Of a DNA stretch of 64,000 nucleotides, positions 37,526 through 52,844 are shown in pieces (within the stretch, counting starts at the first letter, position 1; each line of letters opens with the position of its first letter). Source of the DNA: Paraspadella gotoi (Eukaryota > Chaetognatha). The DNA lies in contig CM119264.1 of assembly GCA_051294375.1 (NCBI GenBank), positions 4,921,070 through 4,985,069 of the forward strand, given 5' to 3'. The translations under genes and the position numbers were made by a program. A model generated the notes under the pieces. The model ran no database searches. It was given only the letters and a program-made list of their open reading frames with translations, and was not told where the DNA came from.

Positions 37526-37595
37526 TAGGCAGCAACGGGGATTGAACTCGAATCAGGACCCATCACGTGCTCATCGGCGTTTTAACGACAACGAC
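37526..37595 (-). other. tRNA-like segment (tRNA-derived SINE head or tRNA pseudogene)
   Basis: On the minus strand an A-box-like GTTAAAACGCCGATGAGCA is followed about 30 nt later by a B-box-like GATTCGAGTTCAATCCCC. The order and spacing resemble a tRNA gene, but the acceptor and T stems do not pair cleanly, so I do not call a functional tRNA. Confidence 0.4.
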
Positions 37596-38192
37596 CTTTT
37601 ATTTCACCTTTTATTTCACCACCTCAAATTCTAAAATTGTTTTCCTTTTGTTTTTTTTTCAATTTTTTCCCCGTCTATTTAACTTGTCTTTCCTACTCGG
37701 AAGATTTGTCTCTTACTTTCTCTACTATGAGCAATTTCCCTTTACTTTCTATAGAAATTTGCTTTAACATTTTCATGATTTTCATTTCTTAATTTAATAC
37801 TTTGGATTATTACTTTGTTTCTATATTTTACGTGCTTTCATTCTTCGACTTTCAAATTTTAGATCTTTATTCTTTATATTTGACAATATCAATCTTCGCT
37901 CTTTGTATTTGTTTTCGTTATTTTTTATTCTTAAACTTAGTCTATTTATTTTTACTTAAAACTTTATTCATCAGCCTGAGCTTAGCTTTCTTTACAAAAC
38001 GCCCTTTTCCTGGAGAATCCGGGAAAAGCTTTTTAAGTTTTTCCTATTTCTCACATTAAATTTATTAAATTTAAATCGTAATAAAAATGATAGAAACAAC
38101 ATCTTTATTTCAAAATTAAATTTTAGGAAAAAAATAGAAAATAGAGAATAACAAAGGGCTGTGAGGAGTGAGTAAAGAAAAATATAAGAAAG

Positions 38193-38548
38193 AACAAGAA
38201 TGGTAATTCAAATGTGTTGCGCCGCAGGACTGCCTTATCACATGTATTTCTCATGACATGACATTACGTGATATGACATCAAGTTATATAACATGACTAC
38301 AATAACTTTCTTAGCCCGTGTATTTATGACATGCACTGCATCAAAATTCCGTCTTTTAATCTATTTTAGTTTTAGGATTTCCTACGGCCGCGCTTGCAGT
38401 CCCTTAGATTTGAGGTTTTTTTCTGACTTAACAAAAGAGCAACCAACTATAAGAAAATTATATGCATTTTTAATGTAAGTGGGACAGACTGACGGACCGA
38501 CCGAAAGACCGACCGAAAAGTGACTTAAAGAGAACACGCGGCGTAAGA
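38193..38548 (+). repeat. Dispersed repeat family D, copy 2
   Basis: Same block as 34781-35150, diverged by substitutions and small indels. The 3' part has GGGACAGACTGACGGACCG, then ACCGACCGAAAAGTGACTT. Partial copies of this end are at 52105-52212 and 61618-61665. Confidence 0.85.
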
Positions 38549-39929
38549 AAGAAAGTCGGAAAAAAAAAGAATGAGGAGGAAAAAAAATATCATATTTGAA
38601 AATAGAAAGAAATAAAAAGTGAGAAACATGAAAGGATAGAAAAAAGAAAGCCTCTTTGTTTGAAAATTTCAAATATTCTTATCTATACTGGTATATAAAC
38701 CTTACAATCAAAATCACTTTTAGGCAGATCGAATCATCGTTATACTTGTAGCGATACAAAAATATAGCTATTCAATACAACAAGTCCATTTTGCGTTTAA
38801 GCCACTTCAATTACTCCACAATAATCACCGGCGTAAATTTTTAAAACAAAATTTTTGGAGGTGTTATTTATCTTTCAATAAATCAATTGTGCGATCCTTT
38901 TGAAAGAAAAGTACGCAAATTTTGAACCCGCGGCTATTTTTAAAAAAATTACTTGAAAAAAAAGTCAGCTGCATAGCAAAAATAATAGTGCGTATAACCA
39001 TTAACCATAACAATCTCTTAATCCTTTTATCGATTAAAACTGACAACTACAGCCCTCTTATCTCAAGGCGAGGGTTAGTTTCGTCCAGAGCAAGGTCAAC
39101 GACACTCAGAAATTTCCAATTACCTGTTGCAACGAGCCACCATTTTCTGCACTCGCGGCCATTCCTCGGAATTTCCTTTAGCGTGTTAGGGCGACTCTCT
39201 CTCCACACGCAGCGAAAAAGAGAGAGAGAGAGAGAGCGCTTCACCCTATTTCCCCCAAAAAACCACGCAGTAATCGCACGAAGACGAAAAACAAATTAAC
39301 AAAAGTATAAAAAAAATAACCATGGAAGGGCAAAAGCTTCATTACGTTGTCGAGAATATGGAGAAGGAAGAGTACAATGAGGAAGAGGCGGCATGATGCA
39401 ATGACGTCAATACTGCTATGTGAAGTGGACGATTCCAATGCTCAGAAAAGGAGTTTCTTCTGTTTAAAGCACAAAAGTTTTTAACGCGTCCGTACTTCGG
39501 GCGTTGTACTAAGAAAAAGATTGGGGAATCGTAAACGAGTGAGAGAAATCTTGAGCGAGTTAGAGTGTAGGACGGAAAATCGATATTTCTATTTAGATCT
39601 TTAACCTAAGGCGAAGTTGGATAAGTTTTAGTTTCCCAGGAAAAAGAACGTATGTATTACTCTATTAGTATATTTAGCAATATTTTATAAGTAACTAGGT
39701 AGTTTATAAAAAAGTTTTCTTTTCCCTAATTCTGCCATGAACTTTTAAAAAAAATTAATAACAAAGTAAATCTTCAATTTTATTTCGTTCGATAAAATTG
39801 AAATAAATTTAAAAAAAAACAACAACAAAAAAGTTGGACAATTTTTTTGGCGACGTAGCTTTTTCCTCTTTTTTTTTTGATGGACTAAAGCGACGGATAT
39901 ATAACCGGATTGATAATAAAGTAACCGGA

Positions 39930-42930
<3,001 letters not shown>

Positions 42931-43175
42931 TTTGTCGGTTGGGTGTTGACGGGTTTAAGAAGAAAATCTGGAAGAAAAAAATTATGATATAAATGAATCA
43001 CCTTTGAAAACTTTTAAATTAACCAGTCAATTTGCCTTGGAATGTTAATTAGAGTGGGTAGCAACGATCCAATCAAAACATGACCCAATCTGTCTACTTG
43101 TGGTCTAACTATATTTTATATATGACCTTATGGTGGACTAAAATCCACCAACCGTTCATCAAGGAGGAGGAAGGT

Positions 43176-43323
43176 CATTCACCTCCAAAATTTAAACGGT
43201 CCGGGGTTCTAACCCGGTGATCGCCTCGCAGTTATGAGGGACGGGGCGCTTAACCCACCTGTAACACGGTGTTACAGCCTGATCCGAAGCTCAGGGACTG
43301 CTTATATTGAACGGTTCTGTCAC
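43176..43323 (-). mobile_element. tRNA-derived SINE (family C), copy 1
   Basis: On the minus strand GGGTTAAGCGCCCCGTC resembles an A box and CCGGGTTAGAACCCCGG forms a T-arm with a seven-base loop (TTAGAAC). Just upstream are two perfect hairpins: CCTGAGCTTCGGATCAGG and CTGTAACACCGTGTTACAG. The same arrangement is at 51878-52022. Confidence 0.75.
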
Positions 43324-44757
43324 TATATCGTTTGAAATTTTGATTTTAGAATTAATATTTGATACTTTTGTTTTTCACAATTTACACTTTTTTTTCCAAT
43401 CAAGCTACATATTTCACGATCCACCATACACCTATTAGGGAAAAATCATCTCTTTTTTTTTTAAATATTTTTCTTCTTATTTTTTCCTTCTCCACTTTAT
43501 TATTTTTTCTTTGGTGTTAGCGTTATTTCTTTTTTCATTTCTTTATTTCTATCTTTTTTTTTCTCCTTGCCCTTCAGAGGAATCAAACTCAAAAAACGAC
43601 TCGAGTAAAATCCGCCGGAATCGGAATGGAACTCTCTTATTGGTGGAGAGACAAATGGCACTAGCCAATGAGCAGATGGGCTTCCCTTATCTCCGATCCG
43701 ATGGGACTGTATAAATTGGAACCAATTTTGTATTGATTCATTCTGCCTGGAAATTGACACCGTCTTGTTATTGTCTATTTTCTGAGAATACAATTTCACC
43801 TTGATTTCATATCGAAATCCCTGTCCACTTACTTAAATGTGGTGACAAAAGTGAATTCAACTCACCACGTCTCCACCAAGAAGAGCCAAGCCTTACACCA
43901 CCGGAACCACGCCGCCTTTCAAGAAGATGGACAACACCTCCGCCCCAACCGTCCCTCCGACTTGGAAAAAAAAAACTTTAGGTACCTGCACTTGTTAAAG
44001 ATAAACTCTTTCTAATAAAGACAAACAATGAACTTTTTTTCCTAATTACTTCACACTAAACTTTCTTAATTTTTCCATTTTTAACAAATCCTTTCGCCCA
44101 AAACATTGTGAATATTCATGAGAGTCTGGCGACTCAAGTTGACCTTCGGTCATCAAGATAACCTCAGTCACAAAGAATCCTTTTCACCGAACTACCGTGA
44201 GGCCTCGAGCAGATTTTAGTTTAAGACTCATGAAGAAGAGTTTTTTTTTTATTGAAAAGACGGAGTCGAACCAATTTGAAAAGGATTTCTTGATTTCTTT
44301 TTCTTTCTATTTGCGTTTGAAGGAGAGAGAGAGAGAGAGGAGAGAGAGAGACATAAGATTTTTAATCAATTTTGTTCGGCTTGGATTAGAACCGCCTTTT
44401 CGCCGGCCATACTAACTGCCTGATACTATGAGTGATAGTAATCCGGTCACGGTACGCCGTCGAAATTCTCGACAAGGATCACAAAGACAAGTTCAACCCT
44501 AACAATGCAATAACGAAATTTAACGACATTCGGAAAATGACGCCTGTCGGCAAATAATGCCATTCGAGTTAAATGACACGGCCCCCTATAGGTTCTAGCG
44601 CCTTTCCAAAAAGAAATTACTACTCATTACTTATTCAGGACGAATAAAGAAAAAACCGGATGAACGAGAAACAGAAAAGAGAAAAGAGAATAAAGGAATA
44701 AAGGAAAAGTTGAGAGGGGAAGGTGAAGGTATCAATCGGATGACGAGGGTCTTAACA

Positions 44758-44893
<136 letters not shown>

Positions 44894-46276
44894 TAATAGA
44901 GACAAAGAGAGCGAGAGACACAGCTGACAGAAGCATTCCTCTTTTTCGTTTATATACCTACCGTTTTTTTTTTCTTTGAAAGTAGGAAAATTAATAAAAA
45001 AAATTATACCTTTATAGCACTTTTAAGTTTAGTTTACTTTAAAATTTAATTTACTTTAAAAACTGACAAACATTGAGTGAGGAAAGAAATGAAGAAGGAA
45101 AGGTAAAGAATGAAGGAGACCGGAAACCAGCGTCGATCGTTCGATCGAACTCGAAAACAAAAGGTCAACAGTTTCCAATTTCGAACGATGTCGCTCCCGT
45201 CGCTTTTTACTCAGCACGCGGAGGCCACGCGAGAGCAGAGAGCGCAGACTGACTCTTCGCGATTTTGTCATCGTCGTCGACGTAATTTTCTCAGCGTTTG
45301 TCTCCAGGATTCTTGTCAAACCAGACGCAGAAAAATGGAAAATGTTAAGTTGAGTAATTTATTTTAATTTTTATTGCGTCAATCCTTGTTAATTTTTTGG
45401 AAACTATTCAGAAAACGGTGTTCCACGAGAAAATGAAGATATAGTGAAGATTGAATTCCTCCGGTATGAAAAAGAAAGAATTATAATAATAAGACAACAT
45501 TGGTAGGGTTAAAGACTTATATGCTTATATATATCATCCAACTTATGAAGAATGCCCACAAAATTAACTGGTAGATGACAGTCCACACGACCTGGTATCA
45601 CGAGGATATGAGTGCATAAGAAAATCAAGACTATGTCAAACTCATTATCTTCTTTTTTCTAATTTAAATCGTCCTGATCTTAAAAAAAATCTAGACATCG
45701 ATCTAAAATAAGAATCGTTCTTCGATTTCATTTTTCAAACCGGCGAAAAAAAAAAACCGGAGAAACGAGATTAAGTCTTTGACGCAAAGAGACATCAATC
45801 AAAAAAACAATCGCGTCGTTAGTTGAGGCCTTCGGTTTAATTCATACTTTTTCCAATATGTTGTTCATTATTTTTACGTTAGCTAAACAAAGAATTATTT
45901 AATTTCGTACAATTTAAATTCATTGATTTGTTTTCTGGTTTCTCAAATCGAAATGTAATCTCAGGTTGATAACTGCGACACAATCATGAGGACGGTAGAT
46001 AGTCGTATGAATATTTATTCGCTTCTTGGTCAAAAACAATAAAGTATGATCTTAAAATGGGAAAAAATACATAAATTTAGATGATAGAATTGCTGAAGAC
46101 AACACTAAAAACTCTTACATCATAAGAATTGATATTTCAATAATAACGTTTACTCAAATTTTATAACTAATAAATCAACGCAGAAAATGAATAATCTTTT
46201 TGAATCGTTAAATGAAAAGTACATTTTAAATAATTCTTGCAATTAATCTTAAATTTTTGATAAAAAAAAAACTTAC

Positions 46277-46736
46277 CAACAAAAAGTTGCGAGGAAGCCT
46301 TTGAGTAGCTCTTCGGGATGGTGAGGTGTCTACTGAAGATTTCGGGCGGAGGGGGAGAGGACCCCATGAGACCGGAGAGGACACCTTCTCCAGGGGTCTT
46401 CGTTTCGTTGGAGGCTCGAAATTTTCCGAGATATATTCCCCGTCATTCTCCATTCGGTTCTTCTGTCTCAGCCATTGTCGGACTCTAAAAATTATATTTA
46501 CGATCGATGATCTTAAAACAAACCTATTTCTATCTAATTTAAAATGCTAATTATAGTTAAATATTGATACTAAATAAAAATACCCCTGTCAAGACCCACT
46601 CGTGAACCATCGAAAAGTTCGTCGCTCTTCATCGATCCGACCCATGCATCCTCTTCATCATCATCATCATCATCATCATCACCATCGTCGTCAACTTCGT
46701 CGTCGATAAAACGCAAAACGCAAAACTCGTTGATTT
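46277..46736 (-). CDS. Acidic hypothetical protein, two exons of a partial gene
   Basis: I do not recognise this gene. Two minus-strand exons, 46584-46736 and 46277-46482, have splice-like borders and compatible phase. They encode INEFCVLRFIDDEVDDD, a run of Asp codons (GATGATGAT), EEDAWVGSMKSDELFDGS, then VRQWLRQKNRMENDGEYISE and a Ser/Pro-rich end with PTKRRPLEKVSSPVSWGP. The exon at 46277 ends with a good donor (GTAAGT), but I found no next exon, and no start codon is visible upstream. The leading phase also fits the donor of the ITP-like exon at 47431, so it could be an alternative 3' part of that gene. The acceptor used for the second exon (TTTTTAGAG) is chosen to keep frame. Confidence 0.4.
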
Positions 46737-47351
46737 CTAAACTGATATCCTCTAAAAACTAAATTTGCGTTACCTAATTGAACTCGCAAAGTTGAATCGT
46801 TGTGTAGTGCGGGCAGTGGGGGGGGGGAGGAGGATCAAGCAGGTGACTGGGTGAATGCAGTTTTTGTGATCGACACCAACAGTAAAAACGAGAAGTCAAT
46901 TCTCAAGTAGAAAAGATCCTTGTTATTTTTGACAGTTCATTTTAGGCAGTTAACTGATTTCGCAGAAAGCTCTAGGTTTACCATCGTATTCAACAAAAAA
47001 TTAGATGTTTATTAAACGAAAAATACAATGCCAATAGAAAAAGTGTTGAACATATAAATCAAATAATAAAGACATACCTTTTTTTGGGTTCAATTATTCA
47101 GTAATAATTTTTTAAAGAACAATTTGCACATATCACAAAAACATTGGGACATTAAAGAAGTTATTTTTATATAGTGTTCAAATCATATCAGTAATACTGG
47201 ACGAACACAAATACAGAAAAAAATCGAAAAGAATGCATAGTAATGTAAATACTTAAAAAATATGCATCCATAGAATTTTACAAAAGAAATTTCTTCACTG
47301 TATTCAGTATCCATCTTCGCATTCCATAGAGCAAAGTCTTCATTCAAAAAT

Positions 47352-48043
47352 CTACATCCCTGTTTGGAAAACATAAAAAAAAACATGACAACAGTTAATT
47401 AGAGCTTAACGGTTGATCTTATTGTCTAACCTGTATAATCTTTGATGAATTCAATGCAATTACTGTACATAGGACTTTGAAAACAGTTAGACATGCATGA
47501 TGTCTGAATAGTTTTTCCATAACTTCTTCCACAAAATCGGCAAACTTTTAGTTTAGCCTATGAAAGATAAAAGAAAACGGTGAGTCATTATCATAAGTAG
47601 CAGGTTTAATAAATGGTTAAAAAAAATATAAATAATTTATGAAAAATTTGTTTACATTTTTCCTCTTGTTCTTACCTCATACATCAGATCGGATATGTTG
47701 CAAATGTTGGTCGGTGTCCTTTTGTTTTTATCTGTCAAAAGCTCCATGGATTCTTTGTCCAAAGCGCCTTCCGTACCAAAGCTGAACAAAACATCAAATA
47801 ATCAGTCGTGATTTCTTTAAAGTAAATTTTTTTTCTTTTAAAGGTTTTGAATGGGGAAATAATTAGTAACTACTTATGATTAATTTTTTTTTTCAATTCA
47901 AGTGTTCTGCTAAATTTCGGAAAGCTTAAAATGTTTATTACAACTCTAAAAAACTCCAAAGTCAATGTAAACAACTGGAAAGTTAGTGAATTTCAAATGC
48001 TGATGAAGACTCGAACTCAAAGAGTCGAAACATGTCCGTCTAT

Positions 48044-48080
<37 letters not shown>

Positions 48081-48510
48081 CACTTTGTTTTTCTCTAAAT
48101 AAAAACTCTAAATACGAATAGATTTTCGTTCAAATTTCAAAAATTAAAAACTAAATAAAACAAACGTAACTCATATTAAACTATAAAACAAAATAATACA
48201 ATATTAACAACGGATTTTTAAAAAAAACTAAAGAAATTCGTTCAACACATTGTCTTTAATTTTTTACCGACTGGCTTTCTGTTTTGTATTTTGTACCTTA
48301 TTATACAATAAGAATAAAAACACGCATCCATAGTCCAATTTTTTTAATGGCATTAATCTTTTATCGCATCACTCGTCGTCAAATACTAACATATAACTTA
48401 ATCATTTCTTACTCTGAAACGTCGGTAGGAAGCTTCCAAGCGGAAGCCGAGGAAAACGTGAGGCAAAAAGCGAGAAAGATGAAAATCCCATGTTGTTGCA
48501 GAGTGAGCAT
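47352..48510 (-). CDS. ITP/CHH-family neuropeptide precursor (candidate)
   Basis: This looks like a secreted peptide hormone precursor. Exons 48413-48510, 47676-47781, 47431-47557 and a short last piece 47352-47359 keep frame and give 112 aa. Residues 1-24 are a signal peptide (MLTLQQHGIFIFLAFC... SSASA). A short spacer ends in the dibasic site DKNKR at about 54, and the mature peptide follows. Its cysteines are spaced C-x13-C-x2-C-x11-C-x3-C-x8-C, close to the family pattern C-x15/16-C-x2-C-x12-C-x3-C-x8-C, and SCMSNCFQSPMYSNCIEF resembles the ITP/CHH core. In this family such peptides act through membrane receptors on ion transport, metabolism or moulting. The 3' end is uncertain: the last exon may instead start at 47337, or the gene may splice to 46736. 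An acceptor lies 15 nt before the ATG. Confidence 0.6.
47999..48040 (+). other. Hammerhead-like hairpin motif, copy 2, followed by an (AAAT)n tail
   Basis: CTGATGA, A, GACTC-loop-GAGTC, GAAACATGTCC, then TATTAAAAATAAATAAATAA to about 48080. The A-rich simple-repeat tail is like the 3' end of a retroposon. Confidence 0.45.
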
Positions 48511-49079
48511 TTTCGTCAAGTGTCCCTGAGTTAAAGAAATGGTGCAGTTTCATATCGCTTGTTCGTATTCGAGTGTGGAATTACAATAGGAGAACGCGTT
48601 TTTGCAATACACTATTTAACTTTTACGTATAAATGATTTTAATATCATTAGCCAGTATAAATAATTTGTAATTATACGTATGTCTAACTTGTCTATAGTT
48701 CATATTTAAAATGTTCAACTTTTTCGAAACTTCAGAATGTTATATACATTTTTTTGAAAAATGATTTACGCGTAGATGCAAAAATGAAAAAAAATAGCAC
48801 AAAATCATCTTATCTAATTTGTATAATTTATTCCTATTACTATTAGTAATAGTTATTATCTAAAACTTCGTTTTGATTTATTTAATCCGAAAAAAGATGT
48901 GAATGGAGAAAGAAAATAATAATAACATAGCAACGAGAGCATTGTAATTAAGTTTTAAAGTAGTAAAACCTTTTTGAAAAGCTCACTTTTTGTTTTTCCT
49001 CTGGACCGCCTTTTGTTTAAATTTAAATTTTTTCTTCTTTCACTACTTTTGTAATTTTTGTATTTTTTTGTCGCTAGTG

Positions 49080-49310
49080 AGATTCGTGGCGGCGTAAAAA
49101 TCCAAGGCGCGCCTCTCGTCAGCGCCGTTTTTAAGGCGGCGCGGAATCTTATCGCGACGCCGCGCGTTTCTCCCGCGTCGCCGCTCGATTCCTCGACGCC
49201 GCCGCGGCGACGGAACCGATGACGTCAACGGGCGGGCGACGGTCACGTGACCGTGTCGCGTGACGTCGCGTGACGACCCGGATGACGTTCGGGCCAAGGT
49301 CGACGTCTCG
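49080..49310. promoter_or_regulatory. CpG-rich island with CRE and E-box elements
   Basis: A GC-rich island in AT-rich surroundings. It has a perfect CRE TGACGTCA at about 49220-49227, a palindromic GTCACGTGAC with E-box CACGTG at 49244-49249, and CRE half-sites GTGACGTCGCGTGACG just after. The spacing suggests a bZIP/bHLH-bound enhancer or promoter, possibly for the minus-strand ITP-like gene about 0.6 kb away. Confidence 0.45.
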
Positions 49311-50125
49311 GAGGAAAAGTGAGTTTGGGGGGGGGGCGGGAGTTGGGGAGGGATATGACCCGATTCATAATCGGGGTCATTCGCGACAGGAAGGAAAGCG
49401 AATGATTGAGCGATGAAAGAGGTAAGGGTAGGTGAGGTCTTGGTGGGCGTGGCCAAATGGAACAAAAAAGAAAAAAAGACGAAAATAAATGAAACTGAAA
49501 GTCGAAGATCGATCATATTATGGCACCAATGACGCGATGGCATGAAACATCGATGGAAAAAATCCTCTAAACATCGTAAAAACGTTTATATTAGCTTAGT
49601 GAGAGACAAAAAAATAATCGATAGAAAAAGAATTAATTAGAAATGAAAAGAAGGAAAAAAAGAGGAAAAGAAAGGGAAGAAAAAAAAGAAAAGAAGAAAA
49701 GAAAACCAACGGAATCAAAGAAAAGCAAAGAAAAGCAAAGAAAAGCAAAGAAAATCAAAGAAAAGCAAAGGATTCAAAAGAAATGGAAGGAAAACTAAAT
49801 TCTAATCTGCGATTTCGTCCGAATTAAAATTCGTGATTTTTCCGACTTCCGGCGCTGATATCGAGAAATCCCGAGGATTTGGAAGAGAAGGCTGCGGCGG
49901 CGGCGACGGTTGCTGCGGAAGCGGCAGCGGCAGCGGCGGCGTAGACGATTAGGGGAATTCGTCCAAAGTCAACACAATTTTTACTCTAAAGTCGATGAGC
50001 ATGAAAGTTGCTAATTGAAAAAAAAAAAAAATTGAAAAGGTTTTAGGCAAGAATGTTTTAGAGATAAGATTATCGGACGCAGCTAAACCGGTGGGGGCGG
50101 AGTCTAATGGACTCTCAAATAAAGC

Positions 50126-50235
50126 CGGTATTGCCGACTTCATTGCCGGTATTGCCGACTTCATTGCCGGTATTGCCGACTTCATTGCCGGTATTGCCGA
50201 CTTCATTGCCGGTATTGCCGACTTCATTGCCGCCA
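50126..50235. repeat. 21-bp minisatellite, five copies
   Basis: The unit TTCATTGCCGGTATTGCCGAC repeats about five times with no visible change. Because 21 is a multiple of three, it stays open in several frames; the resulting ORFs are not conserved with anything I know. Confidence 0.95.
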
Positions 50236-50689
50236 GTTTTCCTTTCGCTCAATTGTAAACTTTCATATCGAGATAAAAAAATGTTGGGGAAAACTAACGG
50301 TATGGATTTTTGTCCAGGCAAAGCGAAGGCGACTAAGCAAAAGCCTCACCTTTACGCCTTACCGCCTTTTCGGCCAATTGACAAAAAATCGCGCTTGAAA
50401 TTTTGTGTAAATATATAGGTGTCTTCCTACGAATTACAGTTAAAATTGTGCAAAATTTTTAAATATGGTGCCTTCAAGTTTTAAAGCAACTTAAAATATA
50501 AATATTTTTACAAGAATAGCGAGTTTTTTTTTTACCTAAACTTCGGTGGGTTCATCCGCCCACGCCTCCTTCGCCTCCCGTCGCCGTCGCCATCTTTGTT
50601 ATTCTCCAAAACAACGTCCGCCGCCTTCGTCTCTTCTTTTCGGGCGACTGACGTGGCCGCCACGCTTCATTTGCTTTCTTTCATTAGCC

Positions 50690-51130
50690 AGACGACGACA
50701 AAAACGACGACGATGAGGTAGACGACAATAACGACGACGAAAACGACGACGACGAATACGAACTGAAGACGACAATGACAACGACGATAACTACAAGAAA
50801 AACGTGAAGAAAGACAACAATGACGACCACAAAGACGACAAAAAAGGCGACAAGGACGGCGACGACGAAGACAAAGACGACGATTCTGAATATAACGACG
50901 ATTACGCGGATATATCTAGCGCGGTTCGGCTCAAAAGAACAACTACTTCAACATAATTTCACGACGAAGAAGACGACGATGACAACGACACAACCTAATA
51001 AGGGTGGTACTCGCTTGCTTGCACAGTTCCGCTCAAAATGACGCCGACCAAGAGAGCAACTCCCACAATATAATTTCCCGACGAAGAAGACGACGATGAC
51101 AATGACACAACCAAATAAAGGCGGCGCTCC
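50690..51130. repeat. GAC-rich block with a duplicated 65-bp segment
   Basis: The first part is (ACG)n/(GAC)n-like. CACGACGAAGAAGACGACGA, then ATGACAACGACACAACC, at about 50960-51005 recurs at about 51078-51115 (CCCGACGAAGAAGACGACGA) with a few differences, about 118 bp apart. Confidence 0.75.
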
Positions 51131-51877
51131 TTTGCTTAGGCGGTTCCGCTTTCGTTTACACTTCGTTTCGAAGTCAACAGGATGTGACGTCGCGCGTTCG
51201 ATTGGATGCGACACGCCCACCTTTTCTCTCCACCGAAAGCGACTTCTGACGTCGGCCTTTCGCGGTTCCGCTTTTCCGACGCAAGTTGTTGACGAAAAGA
51301 GGAAAAATTGCGTCGAAAAAAAAATGTCGATGAAATTTTCAACTTGACGGATGTGACTCTGTCTTTGGGAATAATGATGATGTTGTTGTTAAGAAAATGG
51401 TGATTTTTTTTGACAGGGAGACAAATTGCGCGATGTTTTGTAATTATAGATTTTTTTGAACTCCATTTAAAAATGTAAGACTGTTAAAACCAGGATTGCT
51501 TCGCGTTCCACGAAACTTCGACCGTACAACTTTGCACCAACTGCTCGCCAATCACAAAACAGAGCCTCTACCTCCCACCCGGCCTTCAACACCCCCTCCA
51601 GACCCACACCTGTCCCCCTTCCAACGCCCACGCGCGCGAAAGAAAAACAAAAAACAATTCCTTTCCATCAAATCGGGCAGAGGGGAAGGGCCAGGGTTAT
51701 TTAAAAATAGAGGTAGCGCTAGCAATCACTTAGAATATAGTTTTTCCAAGTCAAGTAAAAAATAGCAAAAGAGCAACCAAATTTAAGCCGTATTAAATTT
51801 TGGGTCATGTGAATGTGATTGCTTTTTGTGATCACGGTCTCAACTTACTGTGACTTAACTAACTTGATATATATAGT

Positions 51878-52022
51878 CATTCGCCTCCCAACCCAAAGGT
51901 CCGGGGTCTAGCCGGTGGTCGTCTGGCAGTTAAGAGGACGGGGCGCTTAAACCCGCCTGTAACATGGTGTTACAGCCTGATCCGAAGCTCAGGGACTGCT
52001 TATATTGAACGGTTCCTGTCAT
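51878..52022 (-). mobile_element. tRNA-derived SINE (family C), copy 2
   Basis: It shares ACAGCCTGATCCGAAGCTCA, GGGACTGCTTATATTGAACG and the tRNA-like head with 43176-43323. The T-arm is more mutated here (GGGGTCTAGCCGG on the + strand). Confidence 0.75.
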
Positions 52023-52104
52023 TAACACTTATCGATAATTACTGTCTCTTCATTATGTTACATTAATTTCATAACAAATATAAACAAAATTGATGAAGTA
52101 TTAG

Positions 52105-52212
52105 CCGAGTTATAAGCATTTTTAATGAAAGTAGGACAGACGCGACGGACAGTCAGACAGAGAAACATACGGACCGGACCGACCGAAAAGCGAGTTACAT
52201 CGCGAGTACTGG
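52105..52212 (+). repeat. Dispersed repeat family D, partial copy 3
   Basis: GAGTTATAAGCATTTTTAAT, then GGACAGACGCGACGGACAG and GACCGACCGAAAAGCGAG, match the 3' part of the copies at 34781 and 38193. Confidence 0.75.
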
Positions 52213-52335
52213 TTTTCAATGGTTTTCAATCTCAGTCCAGCTGCTGGAATCGATACACTTTATTAACAATAAAAGAAAACGATTTTTAACGATTATTATT
52301 TTCAGGTTTCCCCCGTCGCTAGGAGAAGACGCAGT

Positions 52336-52756
52336 TTACTTTTTCCCTGGCCCAGTTTTGGCAAGTTGACTTTGTCTGGCACTTTGTGGATTTCTTGTTC
52401 TACTTTGATCGGTGGTTCTTTGACTGTGCGAAGGTGTTGGGTTCGAGGGGGGAAGGGGGTTAGAGATGTTGAGACGGGTAGCAGGGTGTGAGGGGGTCAA
52501 AGTGGGGGAGGAAGGGAGTAGGGTCAAAATAGGCAGTGGTGGAGAGAGGCGGCAGGGGTGCGAAAAGAAAGGGCGGGGATCATGGTGACGGAAGATATAC
52601 AATACGGCCCCTGAGATAGCCATCTCGCAATCCGCCATGAAAAAAAAAGGCATAAATTTATTCGTTGAAAGAAAAATGGTCCATAGTTTTCATGTCACTT
52701 ACGACTTCCGGTTGTGAGACGCTTACCTGCAGACGCCGACTGAGATTTAGAGAGAG

Positions 52757-52844
<88 letters not shown>

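Larger units (their letters stand above)
35690..39929. other. Intergenic region between the SLC4 gene and tropomyosin
   Basis: No protein gene is supported. It holds a (CT)n tract (36272-36330), an 18-bp GC-rich minisatellite (37166-37235), a tRNA-like segment (37526-37595), family D copy 2 (38193-38548) and a CRE-like TGACGTCA at about 39399. The long ORFs here are encoded by simple repeats. Confidence 0.5.
48511..52335. other. Intergenic region between the ITP-like gene and KIF17
   Basis: No protein gene is supported. Contents: CRE/E-box island (49080-49310), purine-rich AAAGCAAAG repeats (49580-49800), 21-bp minisatellite (50126-50235), GAC-rich block with a duplicated segment (50690-51130), SINE family C copy 2 (51878-52022) and part of family D (52105-52212). 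A short GC-rich frame MATATGGEGGVGG on the minus strand near 50540-50600 ends before a donor-like GTAAAA and could be an upstream exon. Confidence 0.45.

Noticed and set aside
37526-37595. A functional tRNA gene.
   Set aside because: A and B boxes are recognisable, but the acceptor stem and T stem do not pair convincingly.
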